Of a stretch of 64,000 nt of DNA, positions 40,688 through 50,809 are shown piece by piece; the stretch's first letter is position 1, and each line of letters opens with the position of its first letter. The notes below the pieces were generated by a model. That model did no database searches. It was not told the DNA's origin and saw only the letters and a list, made by a program, of their open reading frames with translations. The stretch comes from Tepidanaerobacter acetatoxydans Re1 (GTDB taxonomy: Bacteria; Bacillota; Thermosediminibacteria; Thermosediminibacterales; Tepidanaerobacteraceae): positions 2,691,780-2,755,779 of the forward strand of contig NC_019954.2 of assembly GCF_000328765.2 (NCBI RefSeq), given 5' to 3'. A program made the position numbers and the translations under genes.

Positions 40688-42190
40688 CTATGATGCCTTA
40701 TCTAATATATCTGTGCTTCTAAGGCAATCATTTATATAGTCGGTCCAATCCACGCCTGTTACATGATTCAAGGCTTTTATAAAATCAGCGGTTGTGGCAT
40801 TTTTATAAAGGTTTTGTTCAAAGTAGTACCTCAGTGCTTGCTGAAGTTTGCCTTTTCCTATTCGGCCTTCTAAATCCTTAACCATTATAGTGCCCTTGTG
40901 ATACACCGCAGCACTATAATCTTTCCAGTCTACAAATTCCGATAGCGGTCTTAATATTGGTCCTGGCGTGTGGGCCGCTTCGTACAGCTTATACGGGTTT
41001 AAGATGGCTTGTTCATAAACTTTCTGCCCATTCTTTCTGCCGTAAAAGTAATCATAATACAAAAGCGTAGAATACTCAGCCAATGCCTCATCCAACCAAG
41101 CTTCCTCTACCTGGTTATTGCCTACAAGGCCATACCACCATTGATGAGCTGTTTCATGCACCACTACATACTCAAAGAATCCGCTTGAGCCGTAAAATTC
41201 ATTGCCTATCATTACTAAATTTGGAAACTCCATACCACCTATGTAAAAATCTGAGGCAACAACCGAGTAATGTGAATATGGATATTTGCCAAAATACTCA
41301 TTAAAAAACCCTAAGGCATTTTTTGCATATTCAAGGGCTTTTAAACCATACTTCTTATTTTCCCCTTCAAAATAATACGACATTAGTTGGGTATTGTCAA
41401 CAGTGGCTGATTCTACTGCAAATTTATTGCTGCTGATCCAAGCAAAATCTCTTACGAGCTCAGTCTTAAAATTCCAAATTACATTGTTTCCTGCTTCCAC
41501 GATTTTTTCTTGTAAGCTGCCGCTTGCCGCTATCTTATAAGCTTTAGGAGCTCTTATGCTTACATCATAAAGGCCCATTTCACTGTAGAAAGGATCGCCT
41601 ACGCAGTAATACGGATCTTTATGCCAGCCTTTTTCATCATAGACGGCAAGAATAGGATACCAATTTGCTAAATTAAAAGTGTTTTGCCCATATCCAAATC
41701 GTCCGAGAGCTGGAGGAATTTTTACATCAAACTCTATTGTAAGAACCAATTTATCCTGCGGCTCTAATAGTTTGCTAGGCATTACCTTCAATATCGTATT
41801 TTCAATTTCAAAATTTACTTTGGAAGATTCATCAGAAATTTTTTTAACATATAAGTATCCCGGCTCAAAACCGTCAGGATACGCCTGCTGTATCTCTTCC
41901 TTCGGGAAGGGAGCCTCATCAAGTGATTTGAATGCATTTGGATACAGATGGAAATAAAGTTCCTGAAATGCTTTTGCTTTGTCATTGGTTATCGCAACCT
42001 TTTCAATGACAGCAATCCTTTTTTCTTCAGGATAAAAGGTCACATCCATTTCATACCGAGGGCAGTTTATCATAATTTCTTCGGTTATCTTTTGTATTTC
42101 CTTTTGGTGGCCTTTCTGAAAAAGCAAAAGGCTTAAGCCTATTATAACCAGTATAAATCCAAGCCTAATTGCAAACTTTCTCTTTTTCAC
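40688..42190 (-). CDS. M1 family metallopeptidase
   Basis: A 500-residue protein. N-terminal anchor at about 6-25, an M1-type beta domain to about 265, then a gluzincin domain with GGMEFPNLVMIG (exopeptidase-like GxMEN variant) and HETAHQWWYG followed by WLDEALAEY (zinc ligands H, H, E). It likely trims peptides at the outer face of the membrane. The last domain of cytosolic M1 enzymes is missing, as in many clostridial secreted forms. The GTG start follows GGAAGGGGAAG. Confidence 0.9.
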   Translation of the reverse strand: MKKRKFAIRLGFILVIIGLSLLLFQKGHQKEIQKITEEIMINCPRYEMDVTFYPEEKRIAVIEKVAITNDKAKAFQELYFHLYPNAFKSLDEAPFPKEEIQQAYPDGFEPGYLYVKKISDESSKVNFEIENTILKVMPSKLLEPQDKLVLTIEFDVKIPPALGRFGYGQNTFNLANWYPILAVYDEKGWHKDPYYCVGDPFYSEMGLYDVSIRAPKAYKIAASGSLQEKIVEAGNNVIWNFKTELVRDFAWISSNKFAVESATVDNTQLMSYYFEGENKKYGLKALEYAKNALGFFNEYFGKYPYSHYSVVASDFYIGGMEFPNLVMIGNEFYGSSGFFEYVVVHETAHQWWYGLVGNNQVEEAWLDEALAEYSTLLYYDYFYGRKNGQKVYEQAILNPYKLYEAAHTPGPILRPLSEFVDWKDYSAAVYHKGTIMVKDLEGRIGKGKLQQALRYYFEQNLYKNATTADFIKALNHVTGVDWTDYINDCLRSTDILDKAS

Positions 42191-42338
42191 ACTTCACTTC
42201 CCCTTCCTGTGCTTTTATAAACCATATAGACTTATTGCATTACTGCTCATTAGTTAATTTATTTACTCTTTTGATGTTTTATTCTGGTCCAAAGAGATTG
42301 CTGATAAAATTAGTGTCTGATAGACTTGAAAATTTAGC

Positions 42339-42374
42339 AAAAAAGGCTTCCACTTAAAAAGTGAAAGCCTTTTA
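42339..42374. terminator. Terminator after tRNA cluster
   Basis: AAAAGGCTTCCACTT and AAGTGAAAGCCTTTT pair with one mismatch around a short A-rich loop. It lies between the tRNA-Gly gene and the M1 peptidase gene, ending minus-strand tRNA transcription. Confidence 0.75.
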
Positions 42375-42469
42375 ATAAATGCTAGAGTATTAATCAGGCA
42401 CTCGGCCTATGGACAAAATAAGAGGTTTTGAGAAAATATCGATTTCCCAAAACCTCGATGTATCTTGGT

Positions 42470-42544
42470 TGGAGCGGAAAACGGGATTTGAACCCGCGGC
42501 CCTCGGCTTGGGAAGCCGATGCTCTACCACTGAGCTATTTCCGC
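42470..42544 (-). tRNA. tRNA-Gly (CCC)
   Basis: A 75-base cloverleaf: acceptor GCGGAAA/TTTCCGC, D-arm AGCTCAGTGGTAGAGC, anticodon stem TCGGC/GCCGA around TTCCCAA (anticodon CCC), T-arm GCGGGTTCAAATCCCGT and encoded CCA. Confidence 0.95.
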
Positions 42545-42754
42545 CCACTGAGTACTATTATAAAGCTGCTATTAGGTTTTGTCAATCTGTGGCTTTAAAG
42601 CTGATTTAATATTTGACCCATTTAACTTAAACAGGTCGAATTTAACTTTTTGTATGTACATCATTTTTAAGAAATATCATAAAAAAACAAAACTACATAA
42701 AAAATAGTTTTGCATTACTCCATTTAGTATTTTACTTTTGTGGTATAAATAAAA

Positions 42755-42829
42755 TGGTGACCCCGAGGGGATTCGAACCCCTGATACCGCCGTGAAAGGG
42801 CGATGTCTTAACCACTTGACCACGGGGCC
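42755..42829 (-). tRNA. tRNA-Glu (TTC)
   Basis: A 75-base cloverleaf: acceptor GGCCCCG pairing with CGGGGTC (one G-T), anticodon loop CTTTCAC (anticodon TTC), T-arm AGGGGTTCGAATCCCCT, discriminator A and encoded CCA. Five bases separate it from tRNA-Lys. Confidence 0.95.
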
Positions 42830-42834
42830 ACAAA

Positions 42835-42910
42835 TGGTGAGCCATCCGCGACTCGAACGCGGGACACCCTGATTAAAAGTCAGGTGCTCTGCCGACTGAG
42901 CTAATGGCTC
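42835..42910 (-). tRNA. tRNA-Lys (TTT)
   Basis: A 76-base cloverleaf: acceptor GAGCCAT/ATGGCTC, D-arm AGCTCAGTCGGCAGAGC, anticodon loop CTTTTAA (anticodon TTT), T-arm CGCGTTCGAGTCGCG and encoded CCA. Confidence 0.96.
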
Positions 42911-42983
42911 ACTTAAGGCAAGCAGATATTATATTACTATAAAACCTCTTACCTGTCAACACCTTAAAAGAAAAAATCACTGT

Positions 42984-44369
42984 CTATAATGCACGCTTTA
43001 GTATCTCTCTAGCCACTACTATGCCTGATGCTGATGCTTGTGCTAAGCCACGGGTTACGCCGGCACCATCGCCTGCAGCAAAAAGGTTTGTTATCTGTGT
43101 TTCCAGATTGCTGGTCAGGGCAGGCCTAGAAGAATAAAACTTTACCTCAGCACCGTATAGTAAAGTATGGTATGAGTTTACCCCCGGCGCCAGCTTATCC
43201 ATGGCCTCCAGCATTTCTAAGATACTTACCATATGGCGATATGGAAATACCAGGCTCAAGTCACCCGGTGTGGCCTCTTTCAGCGTTGGCTCCACTAAAC
43301 CCCTTTTTATGCGTTCCGGAGTTGACCTTCTCCCCGACAATAAATCTCCCAGCCTTTGGACCAACACTCCACCACCGAGCATATTGGCTAGAGTCGCAAT
43401 GTTCTTGCCGTATGCAATTGGCTCCTTAAATGGTTCGGTAAAGGTTTTGCTAACTAATAAAGCAAAATTCGTATTGGCGGTCTTACGATCCAAGTAGCTG
43501 TGTCCATTGACGGTTACTAGGCCGTTATTGTTTTCCATAACTACTTCGCCATAGGGATTCATGCAGAAAGTCCTAACCTTATCATCAAAGGATTTTGAAT
43601 AGTATATTAACTTAGATTCATAAACTACATCCGTAAGATGTTCCATTACAACAGCCGGCACTTCGACTCGAACACCTATATCCACTGGATTAATAGACAT
43701 ATCAAGCTTCAAATGCTCAGCCTCAGTTGAAAACCACTCGGAACCTTCTCTGCCGGGGACAACAACTACATAATCCGAAAAATATTCGCTGCCGTCGCAA
43801 GTTCTAATTCCCTTGGCACGGCCATCCTGCACAAGTATGTTTTTAACTTCGGTGCATGTGTTTATTTCTACCCTTTGATCCAAATAATCTCGCATCTGTT
43901 TTAATATTTTCAAACATGTTTCAGTGCCCAAATGTTTTAATTTTGCCGGTATTAATCTTAAATCGGCAGTTGCAGCTTTTTGTTGCAGTACACGAGTTTC
44001 TTCATTCTCAATACCGTAAACTTCTTTAGTGCCCCCGAATTTCAAATATACACTATCGACATAGCTGATAAGCTCCATTACTTCGTTTCGAGAAATATAT
44101 TCATCCAGCCATCCTCCAAACTCAGTGGTCAGGGTAAGTTTGCCGTCACTAAAAGCACCGGCACCGCCCCAACCATTGACAATTGAACAGGGATTGCAGC
44201 GCAGACATTGAACATTGTTTTGCTTGGAAGGACAATTCCTGTTTTCAATATCTTTGCCTTTTTCAACAATTAATATTGAAAGTTCAGGCGCATTTTCAGC
44301 CAATTCAAGAGCGGTAAATATCCCTGCCGGACCCGCTCCAACTATAATCACATCATATTTTTTTGGCAT
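42984..44369 (-). CDS. FAD-dependent oxidoreductase (COG2509 type)
   Basis: A 461-residue flavoprotein. Dinucleotide-binding GAGPAG near residue 10, then a cysteine-rich CPSKQNNVQCLRCNPCSIVNGWGGAGAFSDGKL region typical of this family. The late FAD motif is LFAAGDGAGVTRGLAQASASG. The four cysteines near residues 47-63 could bind a metal or be redox-active. The family is called an uncharacterised FAD dehydrogenase; the substrate is unknown. GAGGAAT precedes the ATG at 44367-44369. It stands alone between tRNAs and dnaB. Confidence 0.85.
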   Translation of the reverse strand: MPKKYDVIIVGAGPAGIFTALELAENAPELSILIVEKGKDIENRNCPSKQNNVQCLRCNPCSIVNGWGGAGAFSDGKLTLTTEFGGWLDEYISRNEVMELISYVDSVYLKFGGTKEVYGIENEETRVLQQKAATADLRLIPAKLKHLGTETCLKILKQMRDYLDQRVEINTCTEVKNILVQDGRAKGIRTCDGSEYFSDYVVVVPGREGSEWFSTEAEHLKLDMSINPVDIGVRVEVPAVVMEHLTDVVYESKLIYYSKSFDDKVRTFCMNPYGEVVMENNNGLVTVNGHSYLDRKTANTNFALLVSKTFTEPFKEPIAYGKNIATLANMLGGGVLVQRLGDLLSGRRSTPERIKRGLVEPTLKEATPGDLSLVFPYRHMVSILEMLEAMDKLAPGVNSYHTLLYGAEVKFYSSRPALTSNLETQITNLFAAGDGAGVTRGLAQASASGIVVAREILKRAL

Positions 44370-44668
44370 AGTATTCCTCACTTTCACTGCCGAAGCAGCA
44401 TTTTTATTCAGATGCCAATATCAGCATCTTTCCCAACTTTGTATCTTTTTGCACTTCGCATTTCCTTATATTTTCACTTTTTTGCAGCACTACTAATATA
44501 CCAAAATTTAGCTGGAAAATCAATTTATTTTCCGAATATTTTACTAAAATATGTTAATATTTCTTACAAGAATTGCCTGTCTTGGTATTTGTCATATGTA
44601 TATATCAGGTAAATATTGAAATACTAGAAACAGACCAATACAATTGCATTTTTAAAAGGAGGCTTTCT

Positions 44669-44854
44669 ATGTTTGAATCTAAGACTGCGATGGACGTAAA
44701 ACAATTCTCTATCAAACCTTCAGATATCGGATACGAAACTGAAACTGCCGAGGAAATGGCACCCAATTTAGGTAAAACCGATAACAAAACAATGTCAAAA
44801 CAGTCGTATAAGGTTAATACAAGACCCCCTCTTATGCTTTACCCTGGAGAATAA
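44669..44854 (+). CDS. Orphan 61-residue protein, unknown
   Basis: A 61-residue, mostly polar protein without membrane span or cysteine. AAAAGGAGG is perfectly spaced from its ATG, and a strong terminator follows 53 bases after the stop, so it is a complete transcription unit on the strand opposite to its neighbours. It starts MFESKTAMDVKQF and ends NTRPPLMLYPGE. The proline-rich, hydrophobic end could be an interaction motif. I recognise no family. Confidence 0.65.
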   Translation: MFESKTAMDVKQFSIKPSDIGYETETAEEMAPNLGKTDNKTMSKQSYKVNTRPPLMLYPGE

Positions 44855-44906
44855 TAAAAAGATATATCAAAAAAGGTAAATGCCATTGTGATATATTAAA
44901 AATCAT

Positions 44907-44952
44907 CAGCCGCCGGAATACTCTCCAATGGTATTTATTCCGGCGGCTGTTG
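44907..44952 (+). terminator. Strong terminator after small orphan gene
   Basis: CAGCCGCCGGAATA and TATTCCGGCGGCTG enclose an 18-base loop, followed by TTGT. It also faces the end of dnaB and may serve both directions. Confidence 0.8.
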
Positions 44953-44981
44953 TCATCCAAATTTCATGTAAAATTGCATAT

Positions 44982-46322
44982 TTACCCAACTTGACTTTGG
45001 CGAAACCTTTCCAAACTGGCAAATTTAGTAAACTTTGGAAGCCAGACAAGTTCGATGGTGCCTGTTGGCCCATTTCGCTGTTTTGCTATTATAATTTCGG
45101 CAATGTTCTTTTTGTCGGTATCAGGATTGTAATAATCATCTCTATATAAAAATGCCACAACATCGGAATCTTGCTCCTGACTGCCGGATTCACGAAGGTC
45201 ACTTAAAATAGGTCGATGGTCGGCCCTCATTTCCGGTGCTCGTGAAAGCTGCGACAATGCCACTACCGGCACAGAAAGTTCTCTGGCCAGTGCTTTAAGT
45301 GAACGAGATATCTCTGAAATTTCTTGCTGGCGGTTCTCCGAAGCAGTCCGACCCGACATAAGCTGCAGATAATCAATAATCACAAGGCCTAAGCCTTTTT
45401 CCGCTTTGAGCCTCCTAGCTTTTGTTCGAAGCTCCAGTGATGAAATGCCCGGAGTGTCGTCTATATATATAGGTGCTTCAGATAGCGGCCCCATAGCTCG
45501 AGCAAGCCTGGGCCAATCTTCCTCATCTAATTTTCCTGTCCTGAGTTTATGGCTGTCTACATTTGATTCCGCACAAAGCATGCGCTGCACCAACTGTTCT
45601 TTGGACATTTCCAGACTGAAAATACCAACCGGAACCTTATAGCGAATAGCCGCATTTTGAGCTATGTTTAAGGCAAAGGCAGTCTTTCCCATGCTCGGTC
45701 TTGCAGCAATAAGGATTAAATCAGACGGCTGCAAGCCCGATGTTTTTTCGTCAATATCCGGAAAACCCGTTGGGACTCCGGTTATGCCGCCTTCTGAATT
45801 GTACAGCTGTTCTATGCGTTCAAATGTATCAAATAATATTTCCTTTATATGGTGGAAATTTTCCACCCGGCGTTTTTGTGCAATCTCAAAAATTCTGCGT
45901 TCGGCCTCATCTAAAAGGTCCTCCACTTCATTTTGCTGGTCATACGCCATGGACAATATTTCTGAAGTAGTATTAATAAGGCGCCGTATAAGTGCCTTTT
46001 CTTCAACAATCTTGCAATAGTAAGAAATGTTGGCAGCGGTTGGCACTATCTCGGTAAGGGCTGTAAGATAAGTTGCGCCACCTATCTGCTCCAATATCTT
46101 AGCTGATCTTAAGGCCTCGGTAACCGTAATCAAATCTACCGGCTCTCTATCCTCATAAAGTCTTACTATCACTTCAAATATCTTTTTGTGGGATTCTTTA
46201 TAAAAATCCTGAACTCGTAGCTGCTCTGCAGCTACGGTAATGGCATCTTTTGATAGAAGCATGGACCCCAGCACTGATTGTTCAGCTTCTAAATTATAAG
46301 GAGGTATCTTAAGGTTATCCAT
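44982..46322 (-). CDS. dnaB: Replicative DNA helicase
   Basis: A 446-residue DnaB (DnaC of Bacillus) hexameric helicase. N-terminal domain 1-150 begins PPYNLEAEQSVLGSML. The RecA-like domain has Walker A ARPSMGKTAFALN, Walker B LVIIDYLQLM and the DnaB motif ALSQLSRAPE. It unwinds DNA at the replication fork. Start at the ATG 46320-46322, eight bases after AAGGATG. The gene follows rplI with six bases between, in the conserved yybS-gdpP-rplI-dnaB order. Confidence 0.96.
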   Translation of the reverse strand: MDNLKIPPYNLEAEQSVLGSMLLSKDAITVAAEQLRVQDFYKESHKKIFEVIVRLYEDREPVDLITVTEALRSAKILEQIGGATYLTALTEIVPTAANISYYCKIVEEKALIRRLINTTSEILSMAYDQQNEVEDLLDEAERRIFEIAQKRRVENFHHIKEILFDTFERIEQLYNSEGGITGVPTGFPDIDEKTSGLQPSDLILIAARPSMGKTAFALNIAQNAAIRYKVPVGIFSLEMSKEQLVQRMLCAESNVDSHKLRTGKLDEEDWPRLARAMGPLSEAPIYIDDTPGISSLELRTKARRLKAEKGLGLVIIDYLQLMSGRTASENRQQEISEISRSLKALARELSVPVVALSQLSRAPEMRADHRPILSDLRESGSQEQDSDVVAFLYRDDYYNPDTDKKNIAEIIIAKQRNGPTGTIELVWLPKFTKFASLERFRQSQVG

Positions 46323-46327
46323 AAAAA

Positions 46328-46774
46328 TCATCCTTCAATAATTTTTACAGTCACTTGGGTCTGTACTTCCGGGGCAAGTTTTATATCAACAACATAGCTG
46401 CCCAATGATTTAATTGGCTCGGAAATTTCTATTTTTCGCTTATCTATTTCAACTTTATGTTGTTTTTTCAAAGCATCGGATATGTCTTTTGTTGTAACAG
46501 AACCGAATAGTTTACCCTTATCGCCCGCTTTTACCTTTAGCGTAACAGAAGTTTGAGAAAGTTTTTCAGCAATTTGTTTAGCGATTTCAATTTCTTTTTG
46601 CTTTTTTCTCTCCAATGCGGTCTTCTCTTGTTTTAGCTGCTTTATGCTTCCTGCAGTTGCTTCCTCTGCCAAGTTTCTTGGAAATAAGTAATTCCTTGCA
46701 TAACCATCGGCCACATCAATCAAATCACCTTTCTTGCCGAGTTTTTTTACATCTTCTAATAATATAACCTTCAT
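46328..46774 (-). CDS. rplI: 50S ribosomal protein L9
   Basis: A 148-residue L9. The N-terminal rRNA-binding domain has [28 protein letters not shown]; a long helix is followed by the C-terminal domain with [12 protein letters not shown]. It is translationally coupled to gdpP by an ATGA overlap. Confidence 0.97.
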   Translation of the reverse strand: MKVILLEDVKKLGKKGDLIDVADGYARNYLFPRNLAEEATAGSIKQLKQEKTALERKKQKEIEIAKQIAEKLSQTSVTLKVKAGDKGKLFGSVTTKDISDALKKQHKVEIDKRKIEISEPIKSLGSYVVDIKLAPEVQTQVTVKIIEG

Positions 46775-48747
46775 TTTGTTTCACCCTCTTTCATATAATC
46801 CAAAACGGCTAGTTTGACCCTTTCCAATGCCTCATCCATAGTCATGCCGGATAGCTGAGCCCCGGCTACGGTCATATGCCCTCCACCGCCCAATTCTTCT
46901 AAAATCCTCTGCACATTTATTTCACCCAATGAGCGAGCACTGACGGTTATCCTTTCTCCCATAGGTGCTAAAACAAATGAGGCTGAAACTCCTTTTAGTC
47001 CGATAAGGCTATTAGCTGCCTGAGCTGCTGCTAATGTAGGATTTTTAGGTTCTTCATCATAATAGGAGATAACTACATGATCCGCTATCTCTTTCGCTCT
47101 TTTTAAAACTTTAGCTCTTTCATATACAGCTTGTGCATCTTCTTGAAAAAGCTTATATACCATGGTAGGATCGGCTCCTGCTCGTCTTAAGTAAGAAGCT
47201 GCTTCAAAAGTCCTTGCTCCTGTTTTAAAAGCAAAATTGCGAGTATCCACTGCAATACCTGCCAGCATTGCGGTAGCCGCCATGGGTGTAACCTTGATAT
47301 CATCCCCCATGTACTGTATCATCTCTGTCACCATTTCACTTGTGGAGGAAGCATATGGTTCAAGATACACCAGCAATGCCTTATCAACAAATTCTTCTCC
47401 TCGGCGATGATGGTCAATAACCACAACCCTTTCCGCCTTTTTGATAACCTTTTGCGACATCAAAAGCGAAGGTCGGTGGGTATCCACAACCACAACCAGC
47501 GTCTTTTTTGTAATTTTATTCAAGGCTTCGGTTTCACCGATAAAATTCTTTTGCATTTCTTCATCAGTAAACAAAAATTCAAGTAGAGAATCTACCGATG
47601 GACTCTGTTCCGGCGTAAGAATTATATATCCCGGTTTGTTCATGCTTTTAACGGCACTTATAAGACCGACACCCGCTCCAAGTGCATCCATATCCAAAAA
47701 CAGGTGCCCAAGGACCATTACCATATCTGACTCCTCGATTAAGTCCCTTAAAGCATGGGAAATAACCCGGACCCTTACACGGCTGTATTTCTCCAGTTCT
47801 TCGGTTTTTCCGCCGTAGAAATACGTTTTGCCCTCAGCCTTAACTACTGCCTGATCGCCGCCCCTGCCCAAACAAAGTTCTAAGGCGTTTTGAGCAATCC
47901 TTCCGGATTGAGTTAGGGAACCTTCGCCATAGGCCGCACCTATACTCAATGTGGGTGTCATAACCTGGCCTACCTTTATTTCACGAATAGCATCAAGTAC
48001 CCCGAATTTGGTTTCTTCTGCCCGTCGAAAATCTTTTAGATACATAATTACAAGGTATTTATCATTGTCGTATTTTTTTACCAGCCCATTAAAATTATGC
48101 ACCCACTTGGTTATAATTTTATCTATTTCGGCTAGAAGCTCAGGCCGATTTTCTTCGGCACAAGCTACCATGATTTCATCAAAGTTGTCCAGATAAAAAT
48201 AGCAAACTACGGTTTCTTTTTCCTTTACACTTAACTTTAGATTAAATTTTTCTGTAACATCTTCAAAGTAATATGCCTGCAATATTCTTCCCGGTTTTTT
48301 ATCATTAGTCTGAAGTATAGTTTTTTTAACAAAAAAACGGCTGTTCATTAACTCGATTTCTCTAGGGCCTTCGCTTAAAGATTCTAGAGCCTTCTGTGGT
48401 ACAAGCTCATTTATATGTGATATTCTTTTGCCCGACTTTTGAAACCGTTCTGAAAACACCTTGTTTTCCCAAATAATCCTTTCATTGCCGGTCACCAGTG
48501 CTACGCACACATTTAATTCATTTACTACCTGCTTCCACAGGGTCTGATGAAAGGATGCTTTTGTTTCAATTAAAGTCGGTAAAGGCTTGCCATCTTTCTT
48601 GGATATCAGATAATACAGAAGCAAGCCTAAAATCAGCAGCAATGCCAATGTAATCTTAAAATCATAAAATATTAGGCTTACTACCCCGAGTACTATGATA
48701 AAGCAAACTGCCAGCCATAGTATTTGGTTTTTATTTCCTCCTATCAT
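46771..48747 (-). CDS. gdpP: Cyclic di-AMP phosphodiesterase GdpP
   Basis: A 658-residue protein. Two membrane spans at about 9-48, a PAS-like domain, a degenerate GGDEF domain, then DHH ([17 protein letters not shown] and [12 protein letters not shown]) and DHHA1 domains with [12 protein letters not shown]. It degrades c-di-AMP to pApA, which links it to wall and osmotic homeostasis. GAGAGGT precedes the ATG; rplI follows with overlap. Confidence 0.95.
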   Translation of the reverse strand: MIGGNKNQILWLAVCFIIVLGVVSLIFYDFKITLALLLILGLLLYYLISKKDGKPLPTLIETKASFHQTLWKQVVNELNVCVALVTGNERIIWENKVFSERFQKSGKRISHINELVPQKALESLSEGPREIELMNSRFFVKKTILQTNDKKPGRILQAYYFEDVTEKFNLKLSVKEKETVVCYFYLDNFDEIMVACAEENRPELLAEIDKIITKWVHNFNGLVKKYDNDKYLVIMYLKDFRRAEETKFGVLDAIREIKVGQVMTPTLSIGAAYGEGSLTQSGRIAQNALELCLGRGGDQAVVKAEGKTYFYGGKTEELEKYSRVRVRVISHALRDLIEESDMVMVLGHLFLDMDALGAGVGLISAVKSMNKPGYIILTPEQSPSVDSLLEFLFTDEEMQKNFIGETEALNKITKKTLVVVVDTHRPSLLMSQKVIKKAERVVVIDHHRRGEEFVDKALLVYLEPYASSTSEMVTEMIQYMGDDIKVTPMAATAMLAGIAVDTRNFAFKTGARTFEAASYLRRAGADPTMVYKLFQEDAQAVYERAKVLKRAKEIADHVVISYYDEEPKNPTLAAAQAANSLIGLKGVSASFVLAPMGERITVSARSLGEINVQRILEELGGGGHMTVAGAQLSGMTMDEALERVKLAVLDYMKEGETK

Positions 48748-48762
48748 GATAAATACCTCTCA

Positions 48763-49707
48763 TCAATATATCTTTCGAAAATTGAACAAGACGTCAAACA
48801 GCCCTGCAAAAAAAAGTATTTGCAAAAATAAAGGGTTAAAAAACACAAAAAAAACAATTATTAATCTAAAAACCTTTCCAACATTAAATTTACCCAAATA
48901 ATATGTTAAGAGTGAAAACCCCTGCACAAAAAGTATAAACCCGAAAACCAGCACTAAATTCATTCCAATAGCTTTAAGCACACCTATTGGCCAATACGTT
49001 TCCAAAAGCACAAGTAGATTCCCTGCCAAAAAAGCCGCTACCGTATAATCGGGAAACCGCCATAGCCAGAAGGGTGTAAAATCTCTGAGCTTCTGTCCCA
49101 TTCGCGACAGCACCGCCTTAGTCACTATATAGGTTAAAAAGGCATCCAGTGCAGATGCCATTATAAATATACCCGGAATGATCAGCGGTAAAAGCTCTAA
49201 AGCTTTTTTAAAGCTTTCAATAGTGGTTTCTACAGTTTTAGGATCCATACCCATTTTTTCATAAAAGCTACCTGCTATCAAAAGGGATTCCTTTAGAGCA
49301 TTAATTTCCTCAGTCAACGGATTAATTCCCATCATCAGCATGCTGATAAAAACAAGGGCTATTTTGGAAACTAGTGAAGCTGCTCCACCGACAGCTAGGA
49401 TCTTAAATGGTGAAAAATCCTTCTTTATAGCCCATCCCATTGCAAGTCCTATCAAGCCGAAGCTCACTACAATGGTTATGGCTTGAAAAGGGCCGCTTAT
49501 TATAGCCACAATAATACCTGCTACTATCATGGAAAGAAAACTGGTTTTGATGCCGTGTCTTACTCCCAATATTACAATAGGTACCGGCCATATTAAAGTA
49601 GCAAAAGTCCCCAATATGGGCATGTATAAGGCCATTATACTTAGAATGACATTTATGGCGGCAAGCAGTGCTCCCTCTACAAGGGACTTAGTACTGTTGG
49701 TTCTCAT
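48763..49707 (-). CDS. yybS: YybS family membrane protein (DUF2232)
   Basis: A 314-residue integral membrane protein with about eight hydrophobic spans. The opening KSLVEGALLAAINVILSI and central FWLWRFPDYTVAAFLAGNLL are typical of DUF2232. In other Firmicutes it also lies beside gdpP and rplI; its function is unknown. GAGGAGGG precedes the ATG. Confidence 0.85.
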   Translation of the reverse strand: MRTNSTKSLVEGALLAAINVILSIMALYMPILGTFATLIWPVPIVILGVRHGIKTSFLSMIVAGIIVAIISGPFQAITIVVSFGLIGLAMGWAIKKDFSPFKILAVGGAASLVSKIALVFISMLMMGINPLTEEINALKESLLIAGSFYEKMGMDPKTVETTIESFKKALELLPLIIPGIFIMASALDAFLTYIVTKAVLSRMGQKLRDFTPFWLWRFPDYTVAAFLAGNLLVLLETYWPIGVLKAIGMNLVLVFGFILFVQGFSLLTYYLGKFNVGKVFRLIIVFFVFFNPLFLQILFFAGLFDVLFNFRKIY

Positions 49708-49730
49708 GAAGTTTCCCTCCTCTTATGTCA

Positions 49731-49754
49731 AAAAAGAGAGGGTAGACCCTCTCT
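49731..49754 (-). terminator. Terminator of rpsF-ssb-rpsR
   Basis: AGAGAGGGT and ACCCTCTCT pair around two bases, with a run of T on the minus strand. It overlaps the rpsR stop codon. Confidence 0.85.
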
Positions 49755-49977
49755 ATTCTGCTGTGAACGGTAGCAGGGCGAGATTCCTCGCTCTTTTGAT
49801 TGCTATGGTAAGTTGCCTTTGATGTTTTGCACAATTACCGGTAATGCGCCGGGGCAGGATCTTGCCACGCTCAGTTATATATTTTCTCAAACGTGCATAT
49901 TCTTTATAATCAATATGGTCTACCTTATCTACACAAAAACTGCAGACCTTTTTTTTCTTTATTCTCCTTGGTTTCAA
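49753..49977 (-). CDS. rpsR: 30S ribosomal protein S18
   Basis: A 74-residue S18 with the conserved [25 protein letters not shown] core. It keeps zinc-type cysteines (CSFC and NCAKH), i.e. the C+ form. TTG start eight bases after AAAGGAGG. Last gene of the S6-SSB-S18 operon. Confidence 0.97.
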   Translation of the reverse strand: MKPRRIKKKKVCSFCVDKVDHIDYKEYARLRKYITERGKILPRRITGNCAKHQRQLTIAIKRARNLALLPFTAE

Positions 49978-50000
49978 ACTTCACTCCTCCTTTCCTTTCA

Positions 50001-50420
50001 CTAAAAGGGTACTCCGTCACCATTGATATCATCAATGCCCGGATCAAAACTAAAATCCGCATCAAAGCTGTCTGAGCTCTGTTCATTAGAGCCGGATTTA
50101 GCCCTGTCTAAAAACTGAACAGTATCGGCTACAACTTCGGTTATATACCTTCGCTGGCCGTCCTGTCCATCGTAAGACCTTATTTGCAGGCGACCATCCA
50201 CTGCTACCAAGCGTCCTTTAGTAAGGTTATTAGCACAGATTTCCGCAAGTTTTCGCCATGTAACAATCCTGATAAAATCAGTTTCACGTTCACCCTTTTG
50301 ATTTACAAAGGGCCTGTCTACCGCTATTGTAAACTGGGCTACCGGCACTCCGTTAGCCGGTGTAAATCTAAGTTCCGGATCTCTTGTGAGTCTGCCTATT
50401 AAAATAATCCTATTTAGCAA
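50001..50420 (-). CDS. ssb: Single-stranded DNA-binding protein
   Basis: A 139-residue SSB. OB fold begins [20 protein letters not shown], and the acidic tail ends [10 protein letters not shown], close to the DDxPF partner-binding tip. The TTG at 50418-50420 has AGAGG at eight bases and gives the usual N-terminus. The GTG three codons earlier overlaps that site. Between rpsF and rpsR. Confidence 0.97.
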   Translation of the reverse strand: MLNRIILIGRLTRDPELRFTPANGVPVAQFTIAVDRPFVNQKGERETDFIRIVTWRKLAEICANNLTKGRLVAVDGRLQIRSYDGQDGQRRYITEVVADTVQFLDRAKSGSNEQSSDSFDADFSFDPGIDDINGDGVPF

Positions 50421-50432
50421 GGTTTCCACCTC

Positions 50433-50720
50433 TTATTTTTCTTTATTGATAATCAGGTATCTCATGAGTCCGTTGGTAATCTTATACACTCTTTCCAAGT
50501 CCTGAGCTGTTGCAGGATTTGCCGTAAAGTTCATTAAAAAATAATGGCCTTCCCGCTTGTCGTTGATAGGATAAGCTAATCTAAGCTTGCCCCATTCATC
50601 GACTTCAGTAACTTCTCCGCCTTGGTCTTCTATCATACCCTTAAATTTTTCCACAAGTGCTTTTACTTCATCTGCTTCAAACTCAGGGTCAATGATAAAA
50701 ACAGTCTCATATTGCCTCAT
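50433..50720 (-). CDS. rpsF: 30S ribosomal protein S6
   Basis: A 95-residue S6 starting RQYETVFIIDPEF, with the WGKLRLAYPINDKREGHYFLMNF core. First gene of the operon. With S18 it autoregulates such operons by binding the mRNA leader. GGAGGTG precedes the ATG. Confidence 0.97.
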   Translation of the reverse strand: MRQYETVFIIDPEFEADEVKALVEKFKGMIEDQGGEVTEVDEWGKLRLAYPINDKREGHYFLMNFTANPATAQDLERVYKITNGLMRYLIINKEK

Positions 50721-50780
50721 TTTACTTCACCTCCATGGACTAATTGGCCCCGGTTTCCCGGAGCAGAGATGTTCGGACGT
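50721..50780 (-). promoter_or_regulatory. Candidate S6:S18 autoregulatory leader
   Basis: The minus-strand leader forms CTCCGG-GAAA-CCGGGG, a GNRA-capped hairpin with a CCG segment, just ahead of the rpsF ribosome site. Bacterial rpsF leaders often carry an S6:S18-binding motif with an exposed CCG. I infer the same here without a full fold. Confidence 0.5.
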
Positions 50781-50809
50781 ATTATATCATTAATCTTATC
50801 GGTTTTCAA
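50781..50809 (-). promoter_or_regulatory. rpsF operon promoter
   Basis: TTGAAA (50804-50809), exactly 17 bases, TATAAT (50781-50786) on the minus strand, overlapping the end of the DUF951 gene. Confidence 0.75.

Noticed and set aside
42409-42609. 66-residue plus-strand frame
   Set aside because: It runs antisense through the tRNA-Gly gene.
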